NCBI GenBank assembly: GCA_002337125.1
Contig: DDFJ01000004.1
Span: 1,663,889-1,727,888 of the forward strand
DNA: 64,000 nt
Source: Chitinophagaceae bacterium UBA1931
GTDB lineage: Bacteria > Bacteroidota > Bacteroidia > Chitinophagales > Chitinophagaceae
Reading direction: 5' to 3'
Shown here: in pieces, positions 1 to 8,140 of the stretch
Layout of the letters: each line of letters opens with the position of its first letter
Numbering within the stretch: position 1 is the first letter of the stretch
Made by a program: the position numbers and the translations under genes
The notes under the pieces: model-generated
Databases searched by the model: none
What the model saw: only the letters and a program-made list of their open reading frames with translations
Told to the model about the DNA's origin: nothing

Positions 1-1111
1 CAATGGGCTGAGAATATTCACCGGGCTTTAATTTATCGAGATAAGGAATCAGGTCTTTGTCCAACTGATCAATTGTTACAACAGATGATCCATCAGCACC
101 GGTAATCCTTCCACCTGAATATTTGGATGTTTCATCATCCGAATATTTACTTACAGCTTCACCAAACTTAATAGTACCGGCAATGAGTTTTGAACGTACA
201 GTATCAAGTCTGCCGATTGCCTGGTTCACATCTTCCTGGTTAATACGTGGTATTTTGAGGATATGGCGTACAGTTACTTCATCGCCATTTCTTGAAAGAC
301 ACTGAATAATATGATAACCGAATTTTGATTTGATTACTCTTGAAATCTGGCCTTCTTTTAAACTCATTGCTGTTTGGAAAAAGGTAGGATCCCATTGTTT
401 ATCGTTACGGTTCAGTACATATAATCCGCCATTTTCTTTTACACCGGGATCTTCACTGTACTGTGTTGCAAGAAATTCAAATTTCTTAGAGCCGTTCTCC
501 ACCATTTTCTTGTATTCGTTCAGTTCATCCTGTGCAAACTCTTCCATTTCCCTGCCGGCTTTCGGATACACAACTATTTCGCCAATTTCCAGTTCTGTTT
601 CATAAAACGCAAGACTGTCTTTGGGAATTTTATCAAAAAAACCTCTTACTTCAGTGGGAGTGATTTTTACATTTTCAACAATCTTTTTCTTCATTGCTTC
701 GGCCAGCAGCATTTCCTTGATGGGATCACGCATTTCTTCACGGAACTGGTAAATGGTTTTACCGGTAATCTGCTCAATTACTTCCCTTGATCCGTATTGC
801 TGAATAAAGTAACGTACACGCTTATCAACTTCCGCTTCCACGTCCTCATCACCTACGGGCAATGAATCCTTTTCAGCCTGTATCGCCAGCATTTTATTAA
901 TGATGAGCTGCTGCATAATAAAGCAGTGTGCATCGGGAGGAAGTTCATAATCCTTTCCTTTGGCATCATTAATCTGGTTATCTACATCCGATTTTAAAAC
1001 AATACGATCACCAACAACACCAATAATTTTATCAGCAGTTATCTTCTTTACCTGTGCCTGCGTTGCAAACACCAGAACGGTCAAAACAATTGTAAATAAT
1101 TTCTTCATCAT
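1..1111 (-). CDS. surA: Periplasmic peptidyl-prolyl isomerase SurA, 3'-truncated by the window edge
   Basis: The first 370 codons of a PpiC-type prolyl isomerase/chaperone that helps outer-membrane proteins fold in the periplasm. The N-terminus MMKKLFTIVLTVLVFATQAQ is a clear signal peptide. A SurA N-terminal helical region follows (residues about 25-160), then one parvulin domain (about 170-270, with the typical GYHII segment) and the start of a second (VRHIL onward). The reading frame is still open at base 1, so the C-terminus is missing. Two adjacent ATGs (1111 and 1108) could each be the start. It lies downstream of infB on the same strand, behind a hairpin and a TAnnTTTG box, so it is probably a separate transcript. 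Function is known from the family; the surA name is inferred from the architecture. Confidence 0.85.
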   Translation of the reverse strand, partial: MMKKLFTIVLTVLVFATQAQVKKITADKIIGVVGDRIVLKSDVDNQINDAKGKDYELPPDAHCFIMQQLIINKMLAIQAEKDSLPVGDEDVEAEVDKRVRYFIQQYGSREVIEQITGKTIYQFREEMRDPIKEMLLAEAMKKKIVENVKITPTEVRGFFDKIPKDSLAFYETELEIGEIVVYPKAGREMEEFAQDELNEYKKMVENGSKKFEFLATQYSEDPGVKENGGLYVLNRNDKQWDPTFFQTAMSLKEGQISRVIKSKFGYHIIQCLSRNGDEVTVRHILKIPRINQEDVNQAIGRLDTVRSKLIAGTIKFGEAVSKYSDDETSKYSGGRITGADGSSVVTIDQLDKDLIPYLDKLKPGEYSQPI

Positions 1112-1129
1112 CTAATGTGAAATGAGGAT

Positions 1130-1137
1130 CAAAAGTA
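1130..1137 (-). promoter_or_regulatory. Bacteroidota -7 box (TACTTTTG) for surA
   Basis: Read on the minus strand this is TACTTTTG, a match to the Bacteroidota TAnnTTTG element. It ends about 20 nt upstream of the surA start. No convincing -33 TTG was found, so the call rests on one box and its position. Confidence 0.5.
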
Positions 1138-1141
1138 ATAG

Positions 1142-1170
1142 AGATGGCCGTCTTAAAAACACGGCCATCT
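1142..1170 (-). terminator. Hairpin between infB and surA
   Basis: A perfect 10-bp stem (AGATGGCCGT paired with ACGGCCATCT) with a 9-nt loop lies about 30 nt past the infB stop. The sequence after it on the minus strand is only moderately T-rich (CTATTACTTTTG), so it is a probable rather than canonical intrinsic terminator. The surA promoter box follows directly. Confidence 0.6.
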
Positions 1171-1202
1171 TCTTTTAACATTCTCTTTTTGCAAAAGAAT
1201 GG

Positions 1203-4085
1203 TTATAATGTACGTTTCACTTCTTCTTCTTCAAACGCAACAACAGTGTCGCCAACGTTAATATCGCTGAAGTTCTTAATGGTTAAACCACACTCCATGT
1301 TCGAAGAAACTTCTTTTGCATCATCCTTGAAGCGTTTCAAACTTCCGAGTTCTGCAAATGCACCTTCCTGACGTGGGTAAATAAGCACACCGTCTCTGAA
1401 CAGGCGAATCTTGGCATCACGTTTCATTTTACCATCAAGTACAAAACATCCGGCTACGGTTACCTTGTCGAATTTGTATACTTCACGTATTTCAACATTC
1501 GCAACCTCTTTCTCCGTAATCTTCGGTTCAAGCATACCTTCCATCGCACTCTTCACTTCTTCAATTGCGTTGTAAATGATGGAGTAGTTCTTGATCTGCA
1601 CACCTTCATGTTCTGCAAGACGTGCGGCCTGCAGTGAAGGACGAACGTTAAAGCCAATCAGGATTGCATCAGATGCGCTGGCCAATGTTACATCGGCTTC
1701 TGAAATCTGACCTACTGCACGGTGAACAACGTTCACTGCAATTTCTTCTGTCGACAATTTCTGTAATGAGTCGGTCAACGCTTCTACTGAACCATCCACG
1801 TCACCTTTGATGATGAGGTTGAGTTCTTTAAAGTTACCCAGTGCCAAACGACGGCCAATTTCATCAAGTGTGATATGTTTCTTGGTTCTGATACCTTGTT
1901 CACGCAGGATCTGTGCACGGCGGTAAGCAATTTCTTTTGCTTCTGCTTCATCTTCATACACTTTGAATTTCTCACCTGCCTGTGGGGCTCCGTTCAAACC
2001 AAGGATCTGTGCAGGAGTAGAAGGACCTGCAGTTTCAATACGCTGGTTGCGCTCGTTGAACATCGCTTTAATACGTCCGAAATACTGGCCCGATACAATC
2101 AGGTCACCTTGTTTCAGTGTACCGTTCTGAACAAGAATGGTGGCTACATAACCACGACCTTTATCCAGCGATGCTTCAATGATTGAACCCGAAGCTTCCC
2201 TGTCGGGGTTTGCTTTCAGATCAAGCAATTCAGCTTCAAGTAATATTTTCTCCAGCAGTTTATCAATATTCAATCCTTTTTTGGCTGATAATTCCTGGCT
2301 CTGGTATTTACCACCCCATTCTTCAACCAACAAATTCATTTGTGATAACTGCTCGTAAATTTTTTGGGGATTAGCACCATCCTTATCAATTTTATTGATG
2401 GCGAAAATCATGGGTACACCAGCTGCCTGTGCGTGGCTGATGGCCTCTTTTGTTTGAGGCATCACCGCATCATCAGCAGCTACAACAATCACTGCAATAT
2501 CAGTAACCTTGGCACCACGTGCACGCATGGCAGTAAATGCTTCGTGACCCGGTGTATCAAGGAAAGTAATTTTCTTACCTGATTGTGTCAATACCTCGTA
2601 CGCACCAATGTGCTGGGTAATACCACCGGCTTCACCCGATACCACATTAGCATTACGGATATAGTCGAGCAATGATGTTTTACCATGGTCAACGTGTCCC
2701 ATAATTGTTACAATTGGTGCACGTGACTGCAGGTGATCTTCTTCATCAAATTCCTCTTCTTCTTCCATCTCAGCCTGCTTCTCCATGTCAATGAATTCAA
2801 CTTCATAGCCAAATTCACCGGCAACAAGTTCAATAACTTCCGCATCAAGACGCTGGTTGATTGACACCATCAAACCAAGACCAAAACATTTTGCCACAAC
2901 ATCAGTTGCAGAAACATCCATCAGGTTTGCCAATTCAGCAGCACTGATAAATTCAGTTACCTGCAGCTTGTTGCTTTCATCTCCCTCCTGTGTATGTTCT
3001 GCGTGTTCTTCACGCTTCAGTTTACGGTATTTGGCTTTCAGGCTCTTTCCACGACCACCGGCACCCGAAAGTTTGGCCTGTGTTTCACGGAGTTTTTCCT
3101 GTATCTCTTTTGCGTCAATGACTTTATCTTCTCTGCGTGGCAGGTTACGGTTACGTTGATCATTCCTGTTACCGCCTCTTCTGTCGTTGCTGCGCTGGCC
3201 ATGGCCTTGCTGGCCACCCTGGTGCTGACCACCACGGTTTTGCTGACCACCCTGTCCACCACCATGTTGCTGGCCTTGTCCGCCGCTACCCGGTGCACCT
3301 TTTTTATCAATAGGGATACGCTTGCGTTTGCGTTTTTCCTTATCAGAAGATGGCTTGGGTCTTGTATCGGGATTAACCGGTAATTCAATCTTACCGAGAA
3401 TTTTAGGACCTTCTAATTTTTCTGCCTTGATATTTTCAATCACCACATCTTCTTCTGCAGCAGGAGCTTTTTCTTCCACAACCGGTTCAACAACAACAGG
3501 CTTCACTTCTTCAACAACCACAGGTTTCGGTTCTTCTTTCTTTACCTCAGGTTCAGGTTTCTTCTTTTCAACTTTCTTGGGTCTTGTTGAAGAATCAATT
3601 TTATCAAGATCAATTTTTGTAACAATCTTTGGGCCTTCCACTTCAGGTGCCTCAATTTTTACCACTTCCGGTTCTGCCGGTTTCACTTCTTCCACAACAA
3701 CTGGCTTGGGCTCTTCCACCGGTTTTACTTCTTCCACTGGTTTCACCTCTTCAACAACCACCGGTTTTACTTCTTCCACCTTCGGCTCTTCCTTAACAAC
3801 TTTCTTAACCTCTTTTTTGGTTGCCTGATCTTCTTCTTCCTTTTTCTTTTTCAGGTCAGCCATACCGCCCTTCGGAATTTCAATCTGGTCACTTTTCGCC
3901 TTCGCTAACTTGTCAGATGAAAACTCAGCCTGCAGGGCTTTGTACATTTCCGGAGTAAGTTTTGCTGTCGGTTTCAGATCATCTTTGCCAAATCCTTTCC
4001 CCGCCAAAAAGTCTATCAGTGTATCCTTACCGATATTAAACTCTTTGGCCGCAGCCATTAAACGTGGTGTATTAATTTCTGACAT
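1203..4085 (-). CDS. infB: Translation initiation factor IF-2
   Basis: The 960-residue GTPase that brings initiator tRNA to the 30S subunit. It has an IF2_N domain at about residues 1-55 and a long disordered K/E/V/P-rich linker (about 90-260, with repeated KPVVVEEVKP units). A Gly/Gln/His-rich tract follows (about 265-305), and then a second IF2_N-like domain (about 375-425). The GTPase domain contains G1 GHVDHGKT near residue 463, DTPGHEAF, and NKID. The usual domains II-IV run to the C-terminus. The long low-complexity N-terminus is normal for Bacteroidota. The start is the ATG of MSEINTPRLMAAAKEF. It is the third gene of the conserved rimP-nusA-infB order, 81 nt after nusA. Confidence 0.98.
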   Translation of the reverse strand: MSEINTPRLMAAAKEFNIGKDTLIDFLAGKGFGKDDLKPTAKLTPEMYKALQAEFSSDKLAKAKSDQIEIPKGGMADLKKKKEEEDQATKKEVKKVVKEEPKVEEVKPVVVEEVKPVEEVKPVEEPKPVVVEEVKPAEPEVVKIEAPEVEGPKIVTKIDLDKIDSSTRPKKVEKKKPEPEVKKEEPKPVVVEEVKPVVVEPVVEEKAPAAEEDVVIENIKAEKLEGPKILGKIELPVNPDTRPKPSSDKEKRKRKRIPIDKKGAPGSGGQGQQHGGGQGGQQNRGGQHQGGQQGHGQRSNDRRGGNRNDQRNRNLPRREDKVIDAKEIQEKLRETQAKLSGAGGRGKSLKAKYRKLKREEHAEHTQEGDESNKLQVTEFISAAELANLMDVSATDVVAKCFGLGLMVSINQRLDAEVIELVAGEFGYEVEFIDMEKQAEMEEEEEFDEEDHLQSRAPIVTIMGHVDHGKTSLLDYIRNANVVSGEAGGITQHIGAYEVLTQSGKKITFLDTPGHEAFTAMRARGAKVTDIAVIVVAADDAVMPQTKEAISHAQAAGVPMIFAINKIDKDGANPQKIYEQLSQMNLLVEEWGGKYQSQELSAKKGLNIDKLLEKILLEAELLDLKANPDREASGSIIEASLDKGRGYVATILVQNGTLKQGDLIVSGQYFGRIKAMFNERNQRIETAGPSTPAQILGLNGAPQAGEKFKVYEDEAEAKEIAYRRAQILREQGIRTKKHITLDEIGRRLALGNFKELNLIIKGDVDGSVEALTDSLQKLSTEEIAVNVVHRAVGQISEADVTLASASDAILIGFNVRPSLQAARLAEHEGVQIKNYSIIYNAIEEVKSAMEGMLEPKITEKEVANVEIREVYKFDKVTVAGCFVLDGKMKRDAKIRLFRDGVLIYPRQEGAFAELGSLKRFKDDAKEVSSNMECGLTIKNFSDINVGDTVVAFEEEEVKRTL

Positions 4086-4166
4086 AATGTACTTCCCTTT
4101 GTCAATACGAACCTGGGAAAACTAGTTTAAATGTTTAAAAATCTATCCAGTAATAATCATTGCTGA

Positions 4167-5414
4167 TTATTCATTTTCAAATTCTTCTTTCAGGATACGC
4201 TGTACTTCTTCGATTGTTTCTTTTTCGAGGTCTGTACGACGTTCCAGTTCGGCTGTGGTTAATTCAAGTACACTGCGTGCTGTATCGCAACCTACACGCT
4301 TCAGTTCATCAATAATCCAGCCTTCAATTTCATCTGTAAATTCATCCAAATCAACATCAAATTCATCTTCTTCTCCTTCGTTATCACGGTAAACATCAAT
4401 TTCATAACCGGTAAGTTCACAGGCAAGTTTAATATTCACCCCTCTTTTACCAATTGCCAGCGACACCTGGTCGGGCTTGAGGTAAACTTCAGCATGTTTG
4501 CCTTCCTGGTCAATATTCATGCTGGTGATTTTTGCAGGTGTAAGCGAACGCTGAATTAACAGGTTGATGTTATTGGTAAAGTTGATAACGTCGATATTTT
4601 CATTCTTCAGTTCACGCACAATTCCGTGAATACGGCTACCCTTCATACCAACGCAGGCACCAACCGGATCAATACGGTCATCAAAGCTTTCAACAGCAAC
4701 TTTTGCTCTTTCGCCCGGTTCACGCACAATTTTCTTGATAACGATAAGTCCATCAAAAATTTCAGGTACTTCAATTTCAAGCAGCTTGGCCAAAAACAGC
4801 GGACTTGTTCTTGAAAGAATAATAACAGGTGCATTATTTTTCAGTTCCACTTTCTTGATAACTGCACGGATGTTTTCACCTTTCTTGAAATAATCCTGTG
4901 GTATCTGTTCGCTCTTTGGTAAGAGTAATTCATTTCCTTCTTCATCAAGAAGTAATACTTCTTTTTTCCAAACCTGGTAAACCTCAGCACTGAGAATTTC
5001 TCCCACCCTGTCGGAATATTTTTTTACCAGCACATTCTTCTTTAAATCACCAATACGGCTGGCCAGTGTTTGCTTGGCAGCAAGAATGGCACGGCGGCCG
5101 AAATCATGAATGTCCACATCTTCATACAGCTCTTCACCCACTTCATAATCTGGTTCTAGTTTCACTGCATCGCTGTAAGCAATTTGTGCAAGCGGATCTT
5201 CAACCTGTCCGTCTTCTACAATTGTACGGCGTCGCATAATTTCAAGGTCACCTTTTTCGGTGTTTACAATCACATCAAAATTATCATCGGCTCCGTATTT
5301 TTTACGCAGCAATGTTTTGAACACATCTTCCAGTACTTTCATCATCGTTGGGCGGTCTATATTTTCCGCATCCTTAAACTCCTGGAAACTTTCAATCAGG
5401 TTGATACTTGCCAT
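4167..5414 (-). CDS. nusA: Transcription termination/antitermination factor NusA
   Basis: RNA polymerase-binding elongation factor of about 415 residues. The N-terminal NusA domain (about 1-125) is followed by an S1 domain (about 130-200) and two KH domains. The first KH domain contains GACVGMKGSRI and the second VSLAIGKRGVNI. The acidic tail ends in a helical hairpin near ELKRVGCDTARSVLEL; the E. coli type acidic repeats are absent, as expected for this phylum. The start chosen is the ATG of MASINLIESF at 5414; an in-frame upstream ATG adds seven residues (MFLKNSN). It lies 45 nt downstream of rimP, and the spacer holds a 7-bp hairpin. Confidence 0.97.
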   Translation of the reverse strand: MASINLIESFQEFKDAENIDRPTMMKVLEDVFKTLLRKKYGADDNFDVIVNTEKGDLEIMRRRTIVEDGQVEDPLAQIAYSDAVKLEPDYEVGEELYEDVDIHDFGRRAILAAKQTLASRIGDLKKNVLVKKYSDRVGEILSAEVYQVWKKEVLLLDEEGNELLLPKSEQIPQDYFKKGENIRAVIKKVELKNNAPVIILSRTSPLFLAKLLEIEVPEIFDGLIVIKKIVREPGERAKVAVESFDDRIDPVGACVGMKGSRIHGIVRELKNENIDVINFTNNINLLIQRSLTPAKITSMNIDQEGKHAEVYLKPDQVSLAIGKRGVNIKLACELTGYEIDVYRDNEGEEDEFDVDLDEFTDEIEGWIIDELKRVGCDTARSVLELTTAELERRTDLEKETIEEVQRILKEEFENE

Positions 5415-5437
5415 ATTACTATTTTTTAAAAACACTG

Positions 5438-5456
5438 CGGCTGCCCACAGCAGCCG
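5438..5456 (-). promoter_or_regulatory. Hairpin in the rimP-nusA spacer
   Basis: CGGCTGC pairs perfectly with GCAGCCG across a 5-nt loop in the short spacer before nusA. On the transcript strand GTTTTTAAAAAA follows a few bases later. It could be a weak attenuator or a processing site. NusA is known to regulate its own operon in other bacteria, but nothing here proves that role. Confidence 0.45.
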
Positions 5457-5459
5457 TCA

Positions 5460-5933
5460 TTAATGAAAAACAATTTGAATTTTTGTTGATTTTATGTCGT
5501 TAAATAAAATACTGTGCTGAACGATTTCCTGTTTTTTGCCCTTGCCTTTTGTTTCTTCCAGGGTTACCTGTTGTTCATCGGCTGCAAGCATTTTACCGGT
5601 TATTTTGCGGCCATCTTTCAGTACAACTTCCACCACACGACCAATATTTTTGATATACTGCCTGAGCAGTTTCAGCGGCTCCTCAAGTCCCGGCGAGGAA
5701 ACTTCCAGTGCAAAATCACCATCATTAAACAATGCAGCTTCTTCAATTTGCTTATACAAAGCACGGTTATATCCAATACAACGACTTAATGGAAGACCTG
5801 CATCTGCGTCAACAAAAACCTGGATATTATTTCCCGGTTTCAGTTTCACATCAACCAGGAAACAATCGGCATCCGTACTGATGATTTCTTCAGTAATCTG
5901 CCTGATTTTTGCCGCTTTTTGTTCAATGTTCAT
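5460..5933 (-). CDS. rimP: Ribosome maturation factor RimP
   Basis: A 157-residue factor for 30S subunit maturation. The N-terminal RimP domain carries the conserved FLVDVKLKPGNNIQVFVD strand pair and the family signature ALEVSSPGLEEPLK (about residues 75-90). A C-terminal Sm-like barrel follows (about 95-157). It is the first gene of the rimP-nusA-infB operon, whose order is conserved across bacteria. The start is the ATG at 5933. A strong hairpin and a TACATTTG promoter box lie just upstream. Confidence 0.96.
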   Translation of the reverse strand: MNIEQKAAKIRQITEEIISTDADCFLVDVKLKPGNNIQVFVDADAGLPLSRCIGYNRALYKQIEEAALFNDGDFALEVSSPGLEEPLKLLRQYIKNIGRVVEVVLKDGRKITGKMLAADEQQVTLEETKGKGKKQEIVQHSILFNDIKSTKIQIVFH

Positions 5934-5947
5934 GTAGTAGTAATAAA

Positions 5948-5972
5948 GAAGGGAACGTTATCCGTTCCCTTC
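5948..5972 (-). promoter_or_regulatory. 10-bp hairpin in the leader of the rimP operon
   Basis: GAAGGGAACG pairs perfectly with CGTTCCCTTC around a 5-nt loop, 15 nt upstream of the rimP ATG and downstream of the predicted promoter. On the minus strand TTTATTACTACTAC follows it. This placement suggests an attenuator or an mRNA-stability structure rather than the terminator of a preceding gene, because no gene lies upstream on this strand. Confidence 0.5.
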
Positions 5973-5993
5973 CGCTGATTCCTTAATCCGCTG

Positions 5994-6001
5994 CAAATGT
6001 A
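5994..6001 (-). promoter_or_regulatory. -7 box (TACATTTG) for the rimP-nusA-infB operon
   Basis: TACATTTG on the minus strand matches TAnnTTTG exactly and lies about 60 nt before the rimP ATG. Transcription would start near 5988, which puts the 10-bp hairpin in the 5' leader. Confidence 0.55.
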
Positions 6002-6095
6002 TAACAATGACGCTGAATGGAAAAATTAATTTTAACCTTCTTCCCAATAAAAAGAGTTTGTATGTTTCTTCACAATTGAGATTTTACGTTTCAGT

Positions 6096-6103
6096 TATCT
6101 TTG
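6096..6103 (+). promoter_or_regulatory. -7 box (TATCTTTG) directly abutting the DUF4834-like gene
   Basis: TATCTTTG, preceded by a TTG at 6076-6078 with a 17-nt spacer. Only four bases separate the box from the ATG at 6108, so a transcript starting the usual distance downstream would be leaderless or nearly so. Confidence 0.55.
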
Positions 6104-6107
6104 CCCT

Positions 6108-6338
6108 ATGTTTATACGTTATTTTGTTATAGCACTTATACTGTACTTTTTTCTCCGTTTCATTTTCAAATTCATTATACCTGTTGCCAAAGCAACAAAG
6201 GAAATGAAAAGCAAAATGGATGAATTCAAAAGCCGCATGGAAGATCAACAAAATACAGCTGCAGGCAATACTCCCGGCAACAAACCATCTTCCACTCCAA
6301 AAGGCGGTGATTATATTGACTTTGAAGAAATCAACTGA
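6108..6338 (+). CDS. Small single-pass membrane protein, DUF4834-like
   Basis: A 76-residue protein with an N-terminal transmembrane helix (about 3-25), then a basic amphipathic helix rich in K, E and M. A polar, Asn/Gly/Pro-rich linker leads to the conserved acidic tail GGDYIDFEEIN. This layout matches the small Bacteroidota family DUF4834, whose function is unknown. It is transcribed divergently from the rimP operon, and the promoter box almost touches the start codon. Confidence 0.75.
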   Translation: MFIRYFVIALILYFFLRFIFKFIIPVAKATKEMKSKMDEFKSRMEDQQNTAAGNTPGNKPSSTPKGGDYIDFEEIN

Positions 6339-6379
6339 TGATGAACGCATCTCATACACCGTACATCTAACTTCTATAA

Positions 6380-6991
6380 CTATAGTCCCAACTCTTCCAC
6401 CCGCATGCCGGGTTTTAAATGAATCGTTTTTATTCCAAGCTGATCTGCTGCTTCAATATTATTAATACTGTCATCTATAAACAGAGTTTCTTCTGCAGAT
6501 AAACCATGTTTGTGCAGGATAAATTCAAAAGCATCTGCATTGGGTTTACGGCGGCCAATCCGGTGCGAATAATAAACACCATCAAACAGGTCTTCAAAAT
6601 GTGTTTCAGGATATGTTTGTTCAAACCGCTGCAGAAATTCCTGGATATGAATTTCATTGGTATTACTCAGCAGGTAAAGCTTGTATTTTTTGCGGAGCAA
6701 TGGCAGCATGGCCATGCTTTCTTTCCTGAAATCGAGCAGCAATGCATTCCACGCATGCCTGATCTGCTCATCCGTTACATCAAGCCCTGTTTCTTTCCTG
6801 AAAGCATCATAAAAAAAATCAGTATCAACACCTGTTTCAAGCCGGGCAAATAATGGATTGCTGTGAAACTGGGTGAAATAAGATGCAAAATCTTTTACAC
6901 CCAACTCTGTAAAGGCCTTTTCTGTAAGCCTGAAATCAATATTAAACAGCACACCACCAAGATCAAAAATGATATTCTTTACATTTTGCAT
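6380..6991 (-). CDS. HAD-superfamily hydrolase, YihX-like (subfamily IA)
   Basis: A 203-residue phosphatase-like protein. Motif I is IIFDLGGVLFN (nucleophile Asp near residue 10), motif II is LLSNTN, the conserved Lys is in GRRKPNADAF, and motif III is FIDDSINNIEAA. All catalytic HAD positions seem present, and a helical cap occupies about residues 20-85. The overall pattern is close to E. coli YihX, a glucose-1-phosphate phosphatase, but the substrate cannot be inferred. It converges on the DUF4834-like gene and is divergent from the tRNA gene. Confidence 0.88.
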   Translation of the reverse strand: MQNVKNIIFDLGGVLFNIDFRLTEKAFTELGVKDFASYFTQFHSNPLFARLETGVDTDFFYDAFRKETGLDVTDEQIRHAWNALLLDFRKESMAMLPLLRKKYKLYLLSNTNEIHIQEFLQRFEQTYPETHFEDLFDGVYYSHRIGRRKPNADAFEFILHKHGLSAEETLFIDDSINNIEAADQLGIKTIHLKPGMRVEELGL

Positions 6992-7031
6992 GATGCAAAG
7001 AAATTAAATGAAATTGATACTTCGTTTTTTC

Positions 7032-7039
7032 TATCTTTG
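7032..7039 (+). promoter_or_regulatory. -7 box (TATCTTTG) for the CAU tRNA
   Basis: An exact TAnnTTTG match that ends 20 nt before the mature tRNA. A short CCCG/CGGG hairpin lies between the box and the tRNA. Confidence 0.55.
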
Positions 7040-7058
7040 CCCCCGCCCAAACGGGTTC

Positions 7059-7132
7059 GGATCCTTAGCTCAGACGGTTAGAGCATCTGACTCATAATCA
7101 GAGGGTCGCAGGTTCAAATCCTGCAGGATCCA
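7059..7132 (+). tRNA. tRNA with CAU anticodon (elongator Met, or Ile2 if lysidine-modified)
   Basis: A 74-nt cloverleaf. The acceptor stem GGATCCT pairs with AGGATCC, and the D-arm is GCTCAGACGGTTAGAGC. The anticodon stem TCTGA/TCAGA encloses the loop CTCATAA, giving anticodon CAU. The T-arm is GCAGG-TTCAAAT-CCTGC. The discriminator base is A and CCA is not encoded. CAU could belong to elongator tRNA-Met or to tRNA-Ile2, and I cannot separate them from sequence alone. Initiator tRNA is unlikely because the anticodon stem lacks the GGG/CCC pairs. Confidence 0.93.
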
Positions 7133-7140
7133 CAAGCGAT

Positions 7141-7209
7141 GCCGGTAAGACAGGAAGACAGGGAAAACAGTACACTTCCCGTCTTTGTTTCTTTCCGGCA
7201 ACGTTTTTT
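7141..7209 (+). terminator. Long imperfect hairpin after the CAU tRNA
   Basis: Two arms of about 24 nt (starting GCCGG and ending CCGGC at 7195-7199) pair with a few mismatches and G-T pairs around a 10-nt loop. AACGTTTTTT follows, so this is an intrinsic terminator with an unusually long stem for a tRNA gene. Confidence 0.6.
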
Positions 7210-7221
7210 CAGGCTTTAACC

Positions 7222-7250
7222 TTTGATTAACCCTAAAGCAAATACATTTG
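7222..7250 (+). promoter_or_regulatory. Promoter of the outer-membrane barrel gene
   Basis: TTTG (7222-7225), a 17-nt spacer and TACATTTG (7243-7250) form both Bacteroidota promoter elements. The start codon is 20 nt downstream. Confidence 0.65.
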
Positions 7251-7269
7251 CCCACACTGTATAATTATT

Positions 7270-8013
7270 ATGAAAAAAGTAATTTTAGTTTTATTCCTCT
7301 TTACTGCTGCAACTTCATTATTTGCGCAGGAAACAGAAAAAAAGAAAAAGAAAGACTGGTCGAAAGTAAACTTAAACAACCGTCCTAAAGATCACCTGAT
7401 GCTCCAGGTTGGTTACCTCAACTGGCTCAACACACCCGATACAATTGCAACAAAAGGTTTTGCCCGTTCGGTAAACGTTTACTTCATGTTCGATTTTCCG
7501 TTTAAGGTTGATCCACGTTTCAGTGTTGGTTTAGGCGCAGGTGTAGGCACAGATAATATGTTCTTTGATAAAAATGCCGGCCGTAACCTCATTCTCAATA
7601 ATAACACAGCATTCAGCTTTGCTAAAAACACAGGGAAAGATACACTCAACAAATACAGATCAATCAAGCTTTCCAACGTATACCTGGAAGCTCCTGTTGA
7701 ACTGCGTTTTATGGTTGATCCCGAACATCCCAACAAAAGCCTCAAGTTTGCATTGGGTGTGAAAGTTGGTACAATGGTGAGCGCTGTTGACAAAACCAAG
7801 TTTACAAGAGATGCTAATGGTTTTACTTCTTACACTTTAAAAGAAAAAGACCGTAAGCATTTCAACAACCTGAAACTGGCAGCCACTGCACGTATTGGCT
7901 TTGGTAACTTCGGCATCTTTGCACAGTATATGATCAACGACTTTATCAAAGAAGGTCAGGGACCAAACCAGATCAGGCCGTTTACAGCAGGCATCACTCT
8001 TACAGGATTATAA
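7270..8013 (+). CDS. Outer-membrane beta-barrel protein (PorT/OMP_b-brl-like)
   Basis: A 247-residue protein with signal peptide MKKVILVLFLFTAATSLFAQ followed by a short Lys-rich linker. The rest alternates aromatic and aliphatic residues in strand-length pieces (LMLQVGYLNWL, FSVGLGAGVG, YLEAPVELRF, LKFALGVKVGTMV, IRPFTAGITLTGL), as in eight-stranded porin-family barrels. The C-terminal strand ends in hydrophobic Leu. It is monocistronic, with its own promoter and a very clear terminator. No ligand or function can be inferred. Confidence 0.8.
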   Translation: MKKVILVLFLFTAATSLFAQETEKKKKKDWSKVNLNNRPKDHLMLQVGYLNWLNTPDTIATKGFARSVNVYFMFDFPFKVDPRFSVGLGAGVGTDNMFFDKNAGRNLILNNNTAFSFAKNTGKDTLNKYRSIKLSNVYLEAPVELRFMVDPEHPNKSLKFALGVKVGTMVSAVDKTKFTRDANGFTSYTLKEKDRKHFNNLKLAATARIGFGNFGIFAQYMINDFIKEGQGPNQIRPFTAGITLTGL

Positions 8014-8033
8014 TTTATACCAGCATATGTTCA

Positions 8034-8065
8034 AAAGCGGATGAAGATTTCATCCGCTTTTTTTA
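8034..8065 (+). terminator. Rho-independent terminator after the barrel gene
   Basis: A perfect 12-bp stem (AAAGCGGATGAA with TTCATCCGCTTT) with a 3-nt loop, running directly into a T-tract. Confidence 0.9.
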
Positions 8066-8114
8066 TTCTCTGTGCCAGGCATTTTGCAGCATACATTCTG
8101 CCTCATCATTCCCC

Positions 8115-8122
8115 TACCTTTG
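8115..8122 (+). promoter_or_regulatory. -7 box (TACCTTTG) for hflX
   Basis: An exact TAnnTTTG match, 18 nt before the GTG start of hflX and after the previous gene's terminator. Confidence 0.5.
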
Positions 8123-8140
8123 CAGCTGAATTGATACATA

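Noticed and set aside
3322..3828. A Ser/Thr/Gly/Phe-rich plus-strand frame antisense to infB
   Set aside because: It mirrors the K/E/V/P repeats of the IF-2 linker and is not a separate gene.
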